DNA of 49,233 nucleotides from UBA4486 sp041984885 (GTDB lineage Bacteria > Pseudomonadota > Gammaproteobacteria > Eutrophobiales > Eutrophobiaceae): contig JBHIXH010000016.1 in assembly GCA_041984885.1 (NCBI GenBank), forward strand, positions 1 through 49,233, in the 5' to 3' direction. Each line of letters begins with the position of its first letter. Positions within the stretch are counted from its first letter, which is position 1. Position numbers and translations under genes: made by a program. Positions 25,415 through 33,620 of this stretch are shown here, piece after piece. The notes under the pieces were generated by a model. The model did not search any database. It was not told the DNA's origin and saw only the letters and a program-made list of their open reading frames with translations.

Positions 25415-27052
25415 ATGCCACTGATCCGCCTGCTCTTGCTGCTGCTTATTCTCCCTGGCATCAGTGCCTGTAATTTCTCCGCTATTAAACCTGCCCCTGC
25501 GGAAGAACGAACAACAACCCGTACCCAATCCACGGCCCCGGTAAAAATATCCACTCGCGTGGCTGACAGCGTCCCGGCTGAAAATGGCCCGACTGACAAT
25601 GACTCCGTTCAAACGGAGACAAGACCCGCACCGGAAACTGATCTGTGGGCAGTCGTCCGCAAGCAACTGACATTTGCACGGCACCTGGATGATGAACGTG
25701 TCCAGGCAAAGCTTGGCTGGTTTCAACGTAACCAGGATTACCTGGATCGGGTTGCTGATCGTGCCCGTCCCTACCTGTACCACGTCGTCAGCGAATTACA
25801 GTCGCGCAATATGCCACTTGAACTGGCGTTGTTACCGATCATCGAAAGTGCTTATCATCCGTTCGCCTATTCGCCAAGTCATGCCTCCGGTCTGTGGCAA
25901 TTTATACCCGGCACCGGAAAACGTTTTGGTCTGAAACAAAACTGGTGGTACGACGGTCGTCGCGATGTCGTGTCCGCGACCGATGCCGCATTACGCTATC
26001 TGCAGCAACTGAGTGAGCGCTTCAACGGCGATTGGGAACTGGCGCTGGCGGCTTACAACGCAGGCGAATATCGCATCGAGCGTGCGGTCAGAACCAACCT
26101 GGACAAGGGACGTTCCGCGCGCTTCTGGTCATTAAAATTACCACGTGAGACACGTCACTCCGGTCCCGGGCTGTGGGCGATTGCTGAAATCGTGGCCAAC
26201 CCGGGTAAATACAACCTCACATTAAAACCCATCGAGAATGTGCCGTATTTTGCCGAGGTACCGGTAGACGGGCAGATAGACCTGGCCAGGGTGTCCGAAC
26301 TGAGCGGACTTGGCATGGATGACGTGTATACATTAAACCCGGCTTTCAACCGTTGGGCGACCGACCCGAATGGACCGCATCGACTGCTGTTACCGGTTAA
26401 AAAAGCCGCGCAGTTTCAGGCACGACTGGCGACGATCCCGGCCGATGAACGCATACAGTGGCAACAATACAAGATAAAAAACGGTGACACACTCGGTGCC
26501 ATCGCTGCCCGTTACCGAACCAGTGTCGCGGCGTTAAAAGACACGAATCGGCTACGTAACAGTCGCATTCGCGCCGGCAAGTCGTTGTTGATCCCCGTTT
26601 CCAGTAAACCGGCCAATCATTACACGCTGAGTCAGGATGCGCGCAGGTTCAAGAATCTCAAGTCGACCGGTGATGGCAAGAAATTCCTGTATACGGTTAA
26701 ACGTGGCGATACGTTATGGGACATCGGTCGCCACTACGGTTTCAGTGTCAACCAACTATGCAAATGGAATGGCATACACAAGCGGTCCACGCTCAGCCTG
26801 GGACAAAAACTGGCGATCTATATTCAGGATGAGGAGCCGCAAGGCAGGATTGTTCCGGCGGTCGCACATACCGATGCGGATCGAACCGGTGTCCTGTCGT
26901 ATACAGTCAAACAGGGTGATTCTCTCTGGTTAATCGCAAGGAAACACGGCGTTACTGTAAAACAGATACTGAAATGGAATAATTTACGCAAGGATCATTA
27001 CCTGCAACCGGGTCAGAACATCGAGATCCAGAAGGCGACAACCGGGGCTTGA
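25415..27052 (+). CDS. mltD: Membrane-bound lytic murein transglycosylase D, three LysM domains
   Basis: A 545-residue lipoprotein that cleaves peptidoglycan glycan strands. It has a short signal peptide ending in the lipobox ISAC and a lytic transglycosylase domain with catalytic Glu in LPIIESAYHPFAYSPSHASG. LWQFIPGTGKRFGL and ALAAYNAGEYRIERA follow. Three C-terminal LysM domains each begin YxVKxGDxL or similar (KIKNGDTLGAIAARY, TVKRGDTLWDIGRHYG, TVKQGDSLWLIARKHG). It is divergent from the yafS-like gene; gloB, its neighbour in E. coli, is absent here. Confidence 0.95.
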   Translation: MPLIRLLLLLLILPGISACNFSAIKPAPAEERTTTRTQSTAPVKISTRVADSVPAENGPTDNDSVQTETRPAPETDLWAVVRKQLTFARHLDDERVQAKLGWFQRNQDYLDRVADRARPYLYHVVSELQSRNMPLELALLPIIESAYHPFAYSPSHASGLWQFIPGTGKRFGLKQNWWYDGRRDVVSATDAALRYLQQLSERFNGDWELALAAYNAGEYRIERAVRTNLDKGRSARFWSLKLPRETRHSGPGLWAIAEIVANPGKYNLTLKPIENVPYFAEVPVDGQIDLARVSELSGLGMDDVYTLNPAFNRWATDPNGPHRLLLPVKKAAQFQARLATIPADERIQWQQYKIKNGDTLGAIAARYRTSVAALKDTNRLRNSRIRAGKSLLIPVSSKPANHYTLSQDARRFKNLKSTGDGKKFLYTVKRGDTLWDIGRHYGFSVNQLCKWNGIHKRSTLSLGQKLAIYIQDEEPQGRIVPAVAHTDADRTGVLSYTVKQGDSLWLIARKHGVTVKQILKWNNLRKDHYLQPGQNIEIQKATTGA

Positions 27053-27114
27053 TAACACCTTTCTTTTTGTCTGCGATACAATAGCTGCAGTCGCATGATC
27101 CGGTAGACAAATTC

Positions 27115-27510
27115 ATGTTCATCAAACTTGCAAAATTGTTTGTACGTGTGTTGCTACGTGTCCTGTATCGCGTCGAAGTCAACGGCATGCAGCATTACAA
27201 CGAGGCCGGGGACAAGGTACTGATCGTGGCCAATCATACCTCTCTCCTTGATGGCCTGTTGTTATACGCGTGGCTGCCGGAAACACCGACCTTCGCCATT
27301 AACACGCAGATTGCCTCGCGTTCGTCGTTTAAACCTTTTCTCAAGTTCGTTGATTTATTCGTCATGGATGCAACCAATCCACTGTCAATCAAATCGATGA
27401 TTAAATTCATCAATCAGAATAACCGTGCGGTCATTTTTCCCCGAAGGTCGCATCACTGTGACCGGAACATTGATGAAAGTGTACGAGGGACCGGGGTTGA
27501 TCGCGGATAA
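27115..27510 (+). pseudogene. aas: N-terminal part of aas (PlsC acyltransferase domain) up to a frameshift
   Basis: Encodes the start of the lysophospholipid acyltransferase half of Aas: a membrane-associated N-terminus, the catalytic HX4D box NHTSLLDG and the FAINTQIASRSSFKPF segment. At 27439-27442 a run of four C puts the frame out of register, within the conserved acyltransferase motif FPEG. Downstream of it this frame reads CGAAGG as RR and continues for about 22 unrelated codons. Dropping one C restores VIFPEGRITVTGTLMKVYEG, continuous with the following frame. Either a sequencing or assembly error, a real mutation, or a +1 shift at CCC-C. Confidence 0.8.
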
Positions 27511-29380
27511 ATCCGGTGCCAGCGTGCTGCCCATCTCGATCGAAGGCGCACAATTTTCCCCGTTTTCCTACATGCAGGGTCGTGGACGCATCACCTGGTT
27601 TCCACGCATCTGCTTGACGGTGCTACCGCCGTGCAAGATTGAAATCGGCAACGAGGTGCAGGGTCATGCCCGCCGTCAGGCTGCTGCATTACGTATGCAG
27701 GACATTATGTTTGAGGTGATCTACAACACCTGTAATCACCGCAGCAACCTGTTCTCTGCATTCCTGCTGGCGCGGGAAAAATTCGGCAAGCATACGGTTA
27801 TCGTTGAGGACTTCAAACGTGAACCGGCCACCTATCAACAACTTTTACTAAAGACATTTGTACTGGCTGAACTGATTAAATCCCGTGTCAGCGCCGGTGA
27901 AAAAGTCGGCGTGATGTTACCAAACGTCGTCGGCATGCCGGTCACGTTTCTCGTATTGCAATATTTACGCTGTATACCGGCAATGTTGAACTTCACGGCC
28001 GGGGTACAGAATATCTTACGCGCCTGTGAAACCGGTCAGGTCAACACCATCCTGACTTCCCGTGCATTTATTGAAAACGCCGCCCTGGAAGAAACCGCGA
28101 AGCTGCTGGACGAGAAATACGAAGTTATCTACCTGGAAGACCTGCGGGAACAACTGACACTGGCGAAAAAACTCAAGGGCCTGATTAAAAGCCGTTTCCC
28201 CAATCTGCATTTTTCCTCCATTGCCCGGCAAATTGATCCGGACTCACCGGCGGTGATCCTGTTTACCTCCGGTTCCGAGGGCACCCCCAAAGGCGTCGTG
28301 CTCACGCACAGTAATTTACTCTCGAACTATGCCCAGGTGCGTTGCCATATCGACTTTCGCATCACCGATACGGTTTTCTCCTGTTTGCCGACGTTCCATT
28401 CGTTCGGTCTGAATGCCGGTATGTTGATGCCCATGCTTGCCGGCTCGAAAATTTTCTTTTACCCGACACCGTTACATTATCGCCTCATACCCGAGTTATT
28501 TTATGAACTTGGCGCAACCATCCTGTTTGGCACAAACACGTTCTTCAAGGGCTATGCAAAGCATGCGCATCCGTTTGATTTCTCCACGGCCCGTTATGTT
28601 GTTGCCGGTGCAGAAAAACTGCATATGGATACGCTGCAGTTATGGGTAGAGAAATTCGGCATCCGGATTTATCAGGGCTACGGTGTCACCGAGACCAGTC
28701 CGGTGATTTCGGTGAATACGTTGATGCAACACAAAATTGGCTCGGTGGGTCGACCGATGTCGGACATGCAGTGCCGGATCAAGAAGGTCGAGGGCATTGA
28801 CGAGGGTGGTCACCTTGTTGTCTCCGGTCCGAACGTCATGGCGGGTTATCTGTTACACGGGAACAATGGCCGCATACAGTTCCCGACTACCGAGTTTGGC
28901 GGTCGCTGGTATGACACCGGGGACATCGCCACGATTGATGAGGAAGGTTACATTACCATCCTGGGACGGGCGAAACGTTTTGCCAAGATCGGCGGTGAGA
29001 TGGTGTCATTGACCGCGGTTGAGGAAATCGCGATGCAGGTCTGGCCGCACTTTAATCATGCCGCGGTTAACCTGCAGGATGAACGCAAAGGTGAAAAAAT
29101 CATCCTGGTAACAGATAACGAACAGGCCACGCGCAAACAGTTTCAGGAGTTTGTCAAAAAACATCAACACACAGAGATGGCGATCCCGAAACAGATACTG
29201 TTTACCGGTGAGTTTCCTGTGCTCGGCACCGGCAAGATCGATTACCCGACATTAACCCGCATGGCCGAAGATGCCGATTTAAAAGGTAAAAGCTGGCTGC
29301 AAAAAATTGCCGACTTTATGAAAAAGACGGCGACAGAAAATGTCGAAGTCGAGCCGGAAGACGTCACGCTACGGCGTTAA
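27425..29380 (+). CDS. aas: Acylglycerophosphoethanolamine acyltransferase/acyl-ACP synthetase, main part
   Basis: Aas re-acylates lysophosphatidylethanolamine and activates fatty acids for transfer to ACP. This frame holds the rest of the PlsC domain (FPEGRITVTGTLMKVYEGPG) and the complete AMP-forming ligase: VILFTSGSEGTPKGVVLTH, QGYGVTETSP, WYDTGDIATIDEEGY and GKIDYPT. The coding sequence should begin at 27115; corrected by one base it would be about 754 residues (E. coli 719). The annotated start here is not the natural one. The ligase half could still be expressed from an internal start. Confidence 0.88.
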   Translation: MRSFFPEGRITVTGTLMKVYEGPGLIADKSGASVLPISIEGAQFSPFSYMQGRGRITWFPRICLTVLPPCKIEIGNEVQGHARRQAAALRMQDIMFEVIYNTCNHRSNLFSAFLLAREKFGKHTVIVEDFKREPATYQQLLLKTFVLAELIKSRVSAGEKVGVMLPNVVGMPVTFLVLQYLRCIPAMLNFTAGVQNILRACETGQVNTILTSRAFIENAALEETAKLLDEKYEVIYLEDLREQLTLAKKLKGLIKSRFPNLHFSSIARQIDPDSPAVILFTSGSEGTPKGVVLTHSNLLSNYAQVRCHIDFRITDTVFSCLPTFHSFGLNAGMLMPMLAGSKIFFYPTPLHYRLIPELFYELGATILFGTNTFFKGYAKHAHPFDFSTARYVVAGAEKLHMDTLQLWVEKFGIRIYQGYGVTETSPVISVNTLMQHKIGSVGRPMSDMQCRIKKVEGIDEGGHLVVSGPNVMAGYLLHGNNGRIQFPTTEFGGRWYDTGDIATIDEEGYITILGRAKRFAKIGGEMVSLTAVEEIAMQVWPHFNHAAVNLQDERKGEKIILVTDNEQATRKQFQEFVKKHQHTEMAIPKQILFTGEFPVLGTGKIDYPTLTRMAEDADLKGKSWLQKIADFMKKTATENVEVEPEDVTLRR

Positions 29381-29871
29381 TTGACCGGGCTGGCGATCGT
29401 CTCAATCGCACTGATGATCGTGTTCTCCACCTCCCAGATCAGGTCGTTTGCCAGGGCGTTGTCCGATTGCATCAGCTTGCGAAAATAAATACGTGTCGTC
29501 CCGGCCTTGTGCAGCACCCCGATCGTTAACGGGCACATCGCCATGAATGCCGGATCCAGGTTCAATGCCTGGTTGGCATACCAGGGATTGCAAACCACCA
29601 TACTTTTCATTTGTTCAAACTGATTGCGATTATAGTTCTCGCCCCAGCGTTCAGCATTACGCGCCAGGTTCTTGCCGATGTTGGCTTCGAAGATGACATA
29701 GAAGCGGGCGTCTTCCAGGGCCTTGTACAGGGCTTGATAGCTGGTCTCGAACGTTCCTGCTGCCGTGAATGCATACACTTCTGTCCCGTTCTCACCACCG
29801 GCATGGACAGTGCCCGCATGTAGCATGAACAGGAGGCAAAACCACCTGAATCCAGGGTTCAGTTTTTTCAT
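29377..29871 (-). CDS. Secreted DUF302 domain protein
   Basis: A 164-residue protein with a Sec signal peptide (FRWFCLLFMLHAGTVHAGG) and a DUF302-type domain: FETSYQALYKALEDARFYVI, NIGKNLA, SMVVCNPWYANQALNLDPAF and a CPLTIGVLHK strand. Function unknown. The ATG at 29871 has GGAA upstream; a longer frame to 29940 would overlap the upstream methyltransferase gene. Its 3' end overlaps the convergent aas stop by 4 bp. Confidence 0.82.
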   Translation of the reverse strand: MKKLNPGFRWFCLLFMLHAGTVHAGGENGTEVYAFTAAGTFETSYQALYKALEDARFYVIFEANIGKNLARNAERWGENYNRNQFEQMKSMVVCNPWYANQALNLDPAFMAMCPLTIGVLHKAGTTRIYFRKLMQSDNALANDLIWEVENTIISAIETIASPVN

Positions 29872-29887
29872 ATTTCCGCTCTCACTT

Positions 29888-30631
29888 TTAATTGAATGAT
29901 TCGTCTCGGGTAAACGGCACAAACCGCACCGGCAAGGCATCCATTTCCCTGAGTTCGCCTGTCCCGGTTTTCTCGATCACACGTAACGATTGTATTGCTG
30001 TCTTCGCTCCCACCGGGATCACCATTCGACCACCGGGTTTTAATTGTTGCAGCAAGGCCGATGGCACGGTCTCCGGTGCTGCAGTAACCAGGATGGCATC
30101 AAACGGCGCTCTCTCCGGCCAGCCGTGATAGCCATCGCCGGCCTTCACTTCAACATTTTGATAACCGAGCTGCTGTAAGGTTTTGCTTGCCCGGTTCGCC
30201 AATGGCGCGATGATTTCAATGGTATAAACCGCAGCCGCGATCTCGGCCAGCACCGCTGCCTGGTAACCGGAACCGGTGCCAATCTCCAGCACGACGGAAC
30301 CGGCATCAATCCTGGCAAGTTCGGTCATCAACGCCACGATAAATGGCTGTGAGATCGTTTGTTCATGACCAATCGGCAGCGGTTCATTGATGTAGGCATA
30401 TTCACGCCACGGTGGCGGTACAAACCGGTGGCGTTCGACATTCTGCATCGCATGCATTACCGCAGGACTCAACTGGCTGATACCGGTAGACTCGCCGGTT
30501 GCACGCACATCGGCCTGAATCGCCTGCAACATTGCCGCTCGTTCGGTTTGCAAGAAATCGGTTTTTGAGTCAGCAACGAAAGACAGCGACAACAACAGTC
30601 CGGCCAGACCAATGCGTAATGACTTGTTCAT
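29888..30631 (-). CDS. Exported protein-L-isoaspartate O-methyltransferase homologue
   Basis: A second PIMT homologue, 247 residues, with an apparent N-terminal signal peptide (MNKSLRIGLAGLLLSLSFVADS). The enzyme core is well conserved: LPIGHEQTISQPFIVALM, VVLEIGTGSGYQAAVLAE, AILVTAAPETVPSALLQQL, GGRMVIPVG. If exported it would need SAM outside the cytoplasm, which is not normally available. The DUF302 gene lies 16 nt downstream and is also secreted, so the two may form a unit. Confidence 0.88.
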   Translation of the reverse strand: MNKSLRIGLAGLLLSLSFVADSKTDFLQTERAAMLQAIQADVRATGESTGISQLSPAVMHAMQNVERHRFVPPPWREYAYINEPLPIGHEQTISQPFIVALMTELARIDAGSVVLEIGTGSGYQAAVLAEIAAAVYTIEIIAPLANRASKTLQQLGYQNVEVKAGDGYHGWPERAPFDAILVTAAPETVPSALLQQLKPGGRMVIPVGAKTAIQSLRVIEKTGTGELREMDALPVRFVPFTRDESFN

Positions 30632-30692
30632 TGCGACCTGGCTCCGTCATAATTTGCCACAGAACGATACATGACTATCCGGGGATACACTT

Positions 30693-31208
30693 TTGAAAAC
30701 ACTCCAAGACTATATTCGTAACATACCGGACTTTCCAGAACCCGGTATTCAATTCAAGGACATCACGCCGCTGGTAAAAGAGCCGGGGTTATTGTGTGAG
30801 ACAGCTACACGGTTGATTGAACCCTTTCGCGATAAATCCATTACCGCTGTCGCCGGCATGGAGGCGCGGGGATTTATTTTCGGGTCGCTGTGTGCACACC
30901 TGTTAAACGTCGGTTTTATCCCGCTACGTAAACCTGGCAAGCTGCCGTATGACGTGCAATCGATCGCCTACGAACTCGAATACGGCAAGGCGGAACTGGA
31001 AGTTCACAGCGATGCCGTGCAAAGCGGCGATCGCATCCTGCTCGTCGATGACCTGATTGCCACCGGTGGAACAGCACGGGCCAGTTGTGAGTTAATCCAG
31101 CAACTGGGGGCCGACATTGCCGGTCTTGCGTTTGTCGTTGAACTCGACTTTCTCCATGGACGACAGCAGCTGGAAGGATTTGAGGTACATTCATTGATCC
31201 ACTATTAG
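30693..31208 (+). CDS. apt: Adenine phosphoribosyltransferase
   Basis: Salvages adenine to AMP using PRPP. The 171-residue protein has IRNIPDFPEPGIQFKDITPL, AGMEARGFIFGS and the PRPP loop LLVDDLIATGGTA. Translation starts at a TTG (30693), supported by GGGGA seven nt upstream and by the family N-terminus. It is divergent from the exported PIMT homologue. Confidence 0.96.
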   Translation: MKTLQDYIRNIPDFPEPGIQFKDITPLVKEPGLLCETATRLIEPFRDKSITAVAGMEARGFIFGSLCAHLLNVGFIPLRKPGKLPYDVQSIAYELEYGKAELEVHSDAVQSGDRILLVDDLIATGGTARASCELIQQLGADIAGLAFVVELDFLHGRQQLEGFEVHSLIHY

Positions 31209-31497
31209 TGGCAACACGATTTTTAAAATAAAAACCTGCTGGATGATCCAGACGAATGATCCAGCAGGTCGAGCGGGAGGCATGTTAGCGGGAGATAACA
31301 TGCCAAAAACAAATATGTCTGCCGCATACTGCTCAGGGGTAATTGTGATTACGACTGACGGTTGCAGCCTACAGGACAGATATGATCAAACCATGAAAAA
31401 CGCGTTACCGTTACGTCTATCACTCTAAACAGGTTTCTACTAAACTCTTCTAACCTGTTGTTATTCCTTTTATTATTTTTAATATTTAAAGTTAATT
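31209..31497. other. Non-coding stretch between apt and the SDR gene with three hairpins
   Basis: No convincing gene. Three inverted repeats: the minus-strand terminator at 31225-31269; GGCATGTTA/TAACATGCC with loop GCGGGAGA at 31280-31305; and AACAGGTT/AACCTGTT with a 16-nt loop at 31428-31459, followed on the plus strand by a T-rich stretch. Read on the minus strand it is an unusually long, structured 3' untranslated region of the SDR gene. A small RNA is possible but not shown. Confidence 0.45.
31225..31269 (-). terminator. Terminator of the SDR transcript
   Basis: A 10-bp stem (31236-31245 with 31260-31269, arm CCTGCTGGAT) and a 14-nt loop, followed on the minus strand by UUUUUAUUUU. On the plus strand there is no T tract, so it does not serve apt well. 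Confidence 0.75.
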
Positions 31498-32253
31498 CTA
31501 GACCAATCCACCATTAATATTGATCACTTCACCGGTGATATAGCGTCCCCCTTCGCCAGCCAGAAATAAGGCGACTTTCGCCACATCCTCCGGCGTGCCA
31601 AAACGCGCCAGCGGAATTTCAGCCAGGCGTGCCTCGCGGTAATCGTCCGGCATCGCCTGTTCAGCAAAGGCGGTCTGAATCCAGCCCGGCGCAAGGATAT
31701 TAACGCGCACCTCAGGCGCAACACTGAGCGCAAGTGCGCGGCTGAAGCCAAGCACACCGGCCTTCGTCGCGGCAAAGATTTGCGGATTGTCACCGTGAAA
31801 GCCATGCGTGGCGAGATCCCATGACATATTTAATATCACCCCATCACCCTGCTGTTGCATCAGTGGGGCAACCGCCCAACAGGCATTGATCGTACCTTTC
31901 AGATCAACATCGATCAGGTGTTGCAGCTTCTCAATCAGGTTTTGTTTTGCCAGTTGGCCGGTCAGAATATCGGCCCCAGCGTTATTGACCCAGATATCCA
32001 CGCGTCCGTACCGCTCACGGCATTGCTGGAGCAACGCTTCAATCGCCTGTGGATTTGCCATATCGGCGGCCACTGCAATGGCATCACCACCGGCAGCATT
32101 GATCTCCTGTACGACTGATTCCGCCCTGCGTTTCGAGCTGCGGTAATTAACGACAACGCGCGCGCCTTGTTCGGCAAATGTCAGGGCAATGGCGCGACCG
32201 ATGCCGCTACTGCCGCCGGTAACGACGGCGATTTTATCTTTCAACTGTTGCAT
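31498..32253 (-). CDS. Short-chain dehydrogenase/reductase family protein with Tyr-to-Phe change
   Basis: A 251-residue Rossmann protein with the SDR cofactor motif TGGSSGIG (13-20), VNNAG (89-93) and a C-terminal GEVININGG tail. The catalytic YxxxK reads F160-AAT-K164, and the preceding serine region is NMSWDLATHGFHG. The active-site Tyr is therefore replaced by Phe, although SWD, NPQIF and VRVNILAPGWI look like a conserved subfamily. The start at 32253 leaves 46 bp to the divergent glycosyltransferase; a longer frame to 32319 would overlap it. Substrate unknown. Confidence 0.85.
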   Translation of the reverse strand: MQQLKDKIAVVTGGSSGIGRAIALTFAEQGARVVVNYRSSKRRAESVVQEINAAGGDAIAVAADMANPQAIEALLQQCRERYGRVDIWVNNAGADILTGQLAKQNLIEKLQHLIDVDLKGTINACWAVAPLMQQQGDGVILNMSWDLATHGFHGDNPQIFAATKAGVLGFSRALALSVAPEVRVNILAPGWIQTAFAEQAMPDDYREARLAEIPLARFGTPEDVAKVALFLAGEGGRYITGEVININGGLV

Positions 32254-32299
32254 GGGCAGGTTATGTATAATGCGTCCCTTCGGGAATTTGATTTCAACC

Positions 32300-33151
32300 A
32301 TGTTTATCAGCGTCATCATACCAGTTTATAACCGATCACATTTGATCGGTCGGGCGCTTGACTCGGTTTTACAACAAACACGTCCTGCCGACGAAATAAT
32401 CATAGTCGATGATGGCTCTACCGATGACCTGCAAAATTTACTCGGCACCCGCTACCCGGGCGTGCGATTGCTGCAACAAGCGCATGCCGGTGTCAGCAAG
32501 GCACGCAATGTCGGTATCCGGGCCAGCCGCGGAGACTGGATTGCCCTGCTCGATTCCGACGACAGCTGGCAACCGGATAAACTGCAAAAGCAATGCGATT
32601 ACATCCGGCAGCATCCCGCAACCGTACTGTTGCACACGGATGAAACCTGGATTCGTAACGGCGTCCGTGTCAACGCGCATGACAAACATAAAAAATCCGG
32701 CGGACATATATTTCAACGTTGTCTGCCGTTATGTTGTATTTCTCCTTCATCGGTACTGATAAAGGCCACATTACTGGATGAGGCTGGACTGTTCGATGAA
32801 CAGTTACCTGCATGTGAGGACTACGATCTGTGGCTACGTATCTGTGCTCACCACCGGACTGATTATATTGATGAACCACTGATCACGAAATACGGTGGTC
32901 ACGCCGACCAATTATCCAGGCAACACTGGGGCATGGATCGTTTTCGAATCCAGGCGTTAATAAAAATCATTGAACAGGGCCAGTTAGGTGAAGACGATCG
33001 CATCGCTGTAATACAAACATTACAGGAAAAACTGAAGATCGTAATGAATGGCGCTAAAAAGCACGGTAATAAAGACATCGAACAGCAATACGCCCCTGTT
33101 TATGCAGACTACGTCGATGAAATGCAACCAGCAGCAGTAACATCTCGATGA
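32300..33151 (+). CDS. Family 2 glycosyltransferase (GT-A)
   Basis: A 283-residue inverting glycosyltransferase starting MFISVIIPVYNRSHLIGRAL. The nucleotide-binding DDGSTDD, the metal-binding DSDD in ALLDSDDSW, and the acceptor-side ACEDYDLWLR (ED of the ED(Y/F) signature) are intact. No membrane segment. Sugar and acceptor are unknown. A perfect TATAAT at about 32267-32272 lies 28 bp before the start. It opens a five-gene plus-strand cluster and overlaps the next gene by ATGA. Confidence 0.88.
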   Translation: MFISVIIPVYNRSHLIGRALDSVLQQTRPADEIIIVDDGSTDDLQNLLGTRYPGVRLLQQAHAGVSKARNVGIRASRGDWIALLDSDDSWQPDKLQKQCDYIRQHPATVLLHTDETWIRNGVRVNAHDKHKKSGGHIFQRCLPLCCISPSSVLIKATLLDEAGLFDEQLPACEDYDLWLRICAHHRTDYIDEPLITKYGGHADQLSRQHWGMDRFRIQALIKIIEQGQLGEDDRIAVIQTLQEKLKIVMNGAKKHGNKDIEQQYAPVYADYVDEMQPAAVTSR

Positions 33152-33609
33152 TCTACCCGGCATTGTCTTCTCTGCTGAACTACCATGAATACAGCGATCA
33201 ATTGATTACCGCCGGACAACCGACGCCGGAACAATTCAAACAACTTGCAATAAACGGTGTAAAAACGGTGATTAACCTGGCCCTGCCAGACTCGCCGGGT
33301 GCGATCGAGGATGAACAGTCGGTGGTGCAGCAAAATACGATGCGCTATGTGCCGATACCGGTGAATTTCAAACAGCCGGAACTGCAACAATTAAACGAGT
33401 TTTACTCGGCCATGGACTCGGCAAGCGATGCGTTGTGTCTCGTACATTGTGCCTATAACTGGCGTGTCTCTGTTTTCGTTTACCTCTACCGTATCCATCG
33501 ACTTCACGATGACAGAAAACAGGCGTTCGAGGAAATGCAGAGCGTCTGGGTGCCGGATAAAACGTGGAGTCAGTTTATCGCCGCCGCCGGTTCGATGAAC
33601 GAGACCTAG
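33148..33609 (+). CDS. Protein tyrosine/dual-specificity phosphatase-like protein
   Basis: A 153-residue protein with the cysteine-phosphatase fold: GVKTVINLALPDSPGAIEDE resembles the N-terminal half of small DSP-like enzymes. The active-site loop is LVHCAYNWRVSVF. The spacing from Cys to Arg is CX4R instead of the usual CX5R, so activity on phosphoproteins is uncertain. It overlaps the glycosyltransferase gene by 4 nt and is followed 11 nt later by the nucleosidase-like gene. Confidence 0.75.
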   Translation: MIYPALSSLLNYHEYSDQLITAGQPTPEQFKQLAINGVKTVINLALPDSPGAIEDEQSVVQQNTMRYVPIPVNFKQPELQQLNEFYSAMDSASDALCLVHCAYNWRVSVFVYLYRIHRLHDDRKQAFEEMQSVWVPDKTWSQFIAAAGSMNET

Positions 33610-33620
33610 TCTGAAGTTTC

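Noticed and set aside
25277..25783. N-terminal extension of the YafS-like protein
   Set aside because: The open frame continues across the divergent mltD start and signal peptide; no family member has such an extension.
31243..31428. 61-codon plus-strand frame between apt and the SDR gene
   Set aside because: It starts inside a terminator hairpin, has no ribosome binding site and no recognisable protein features.
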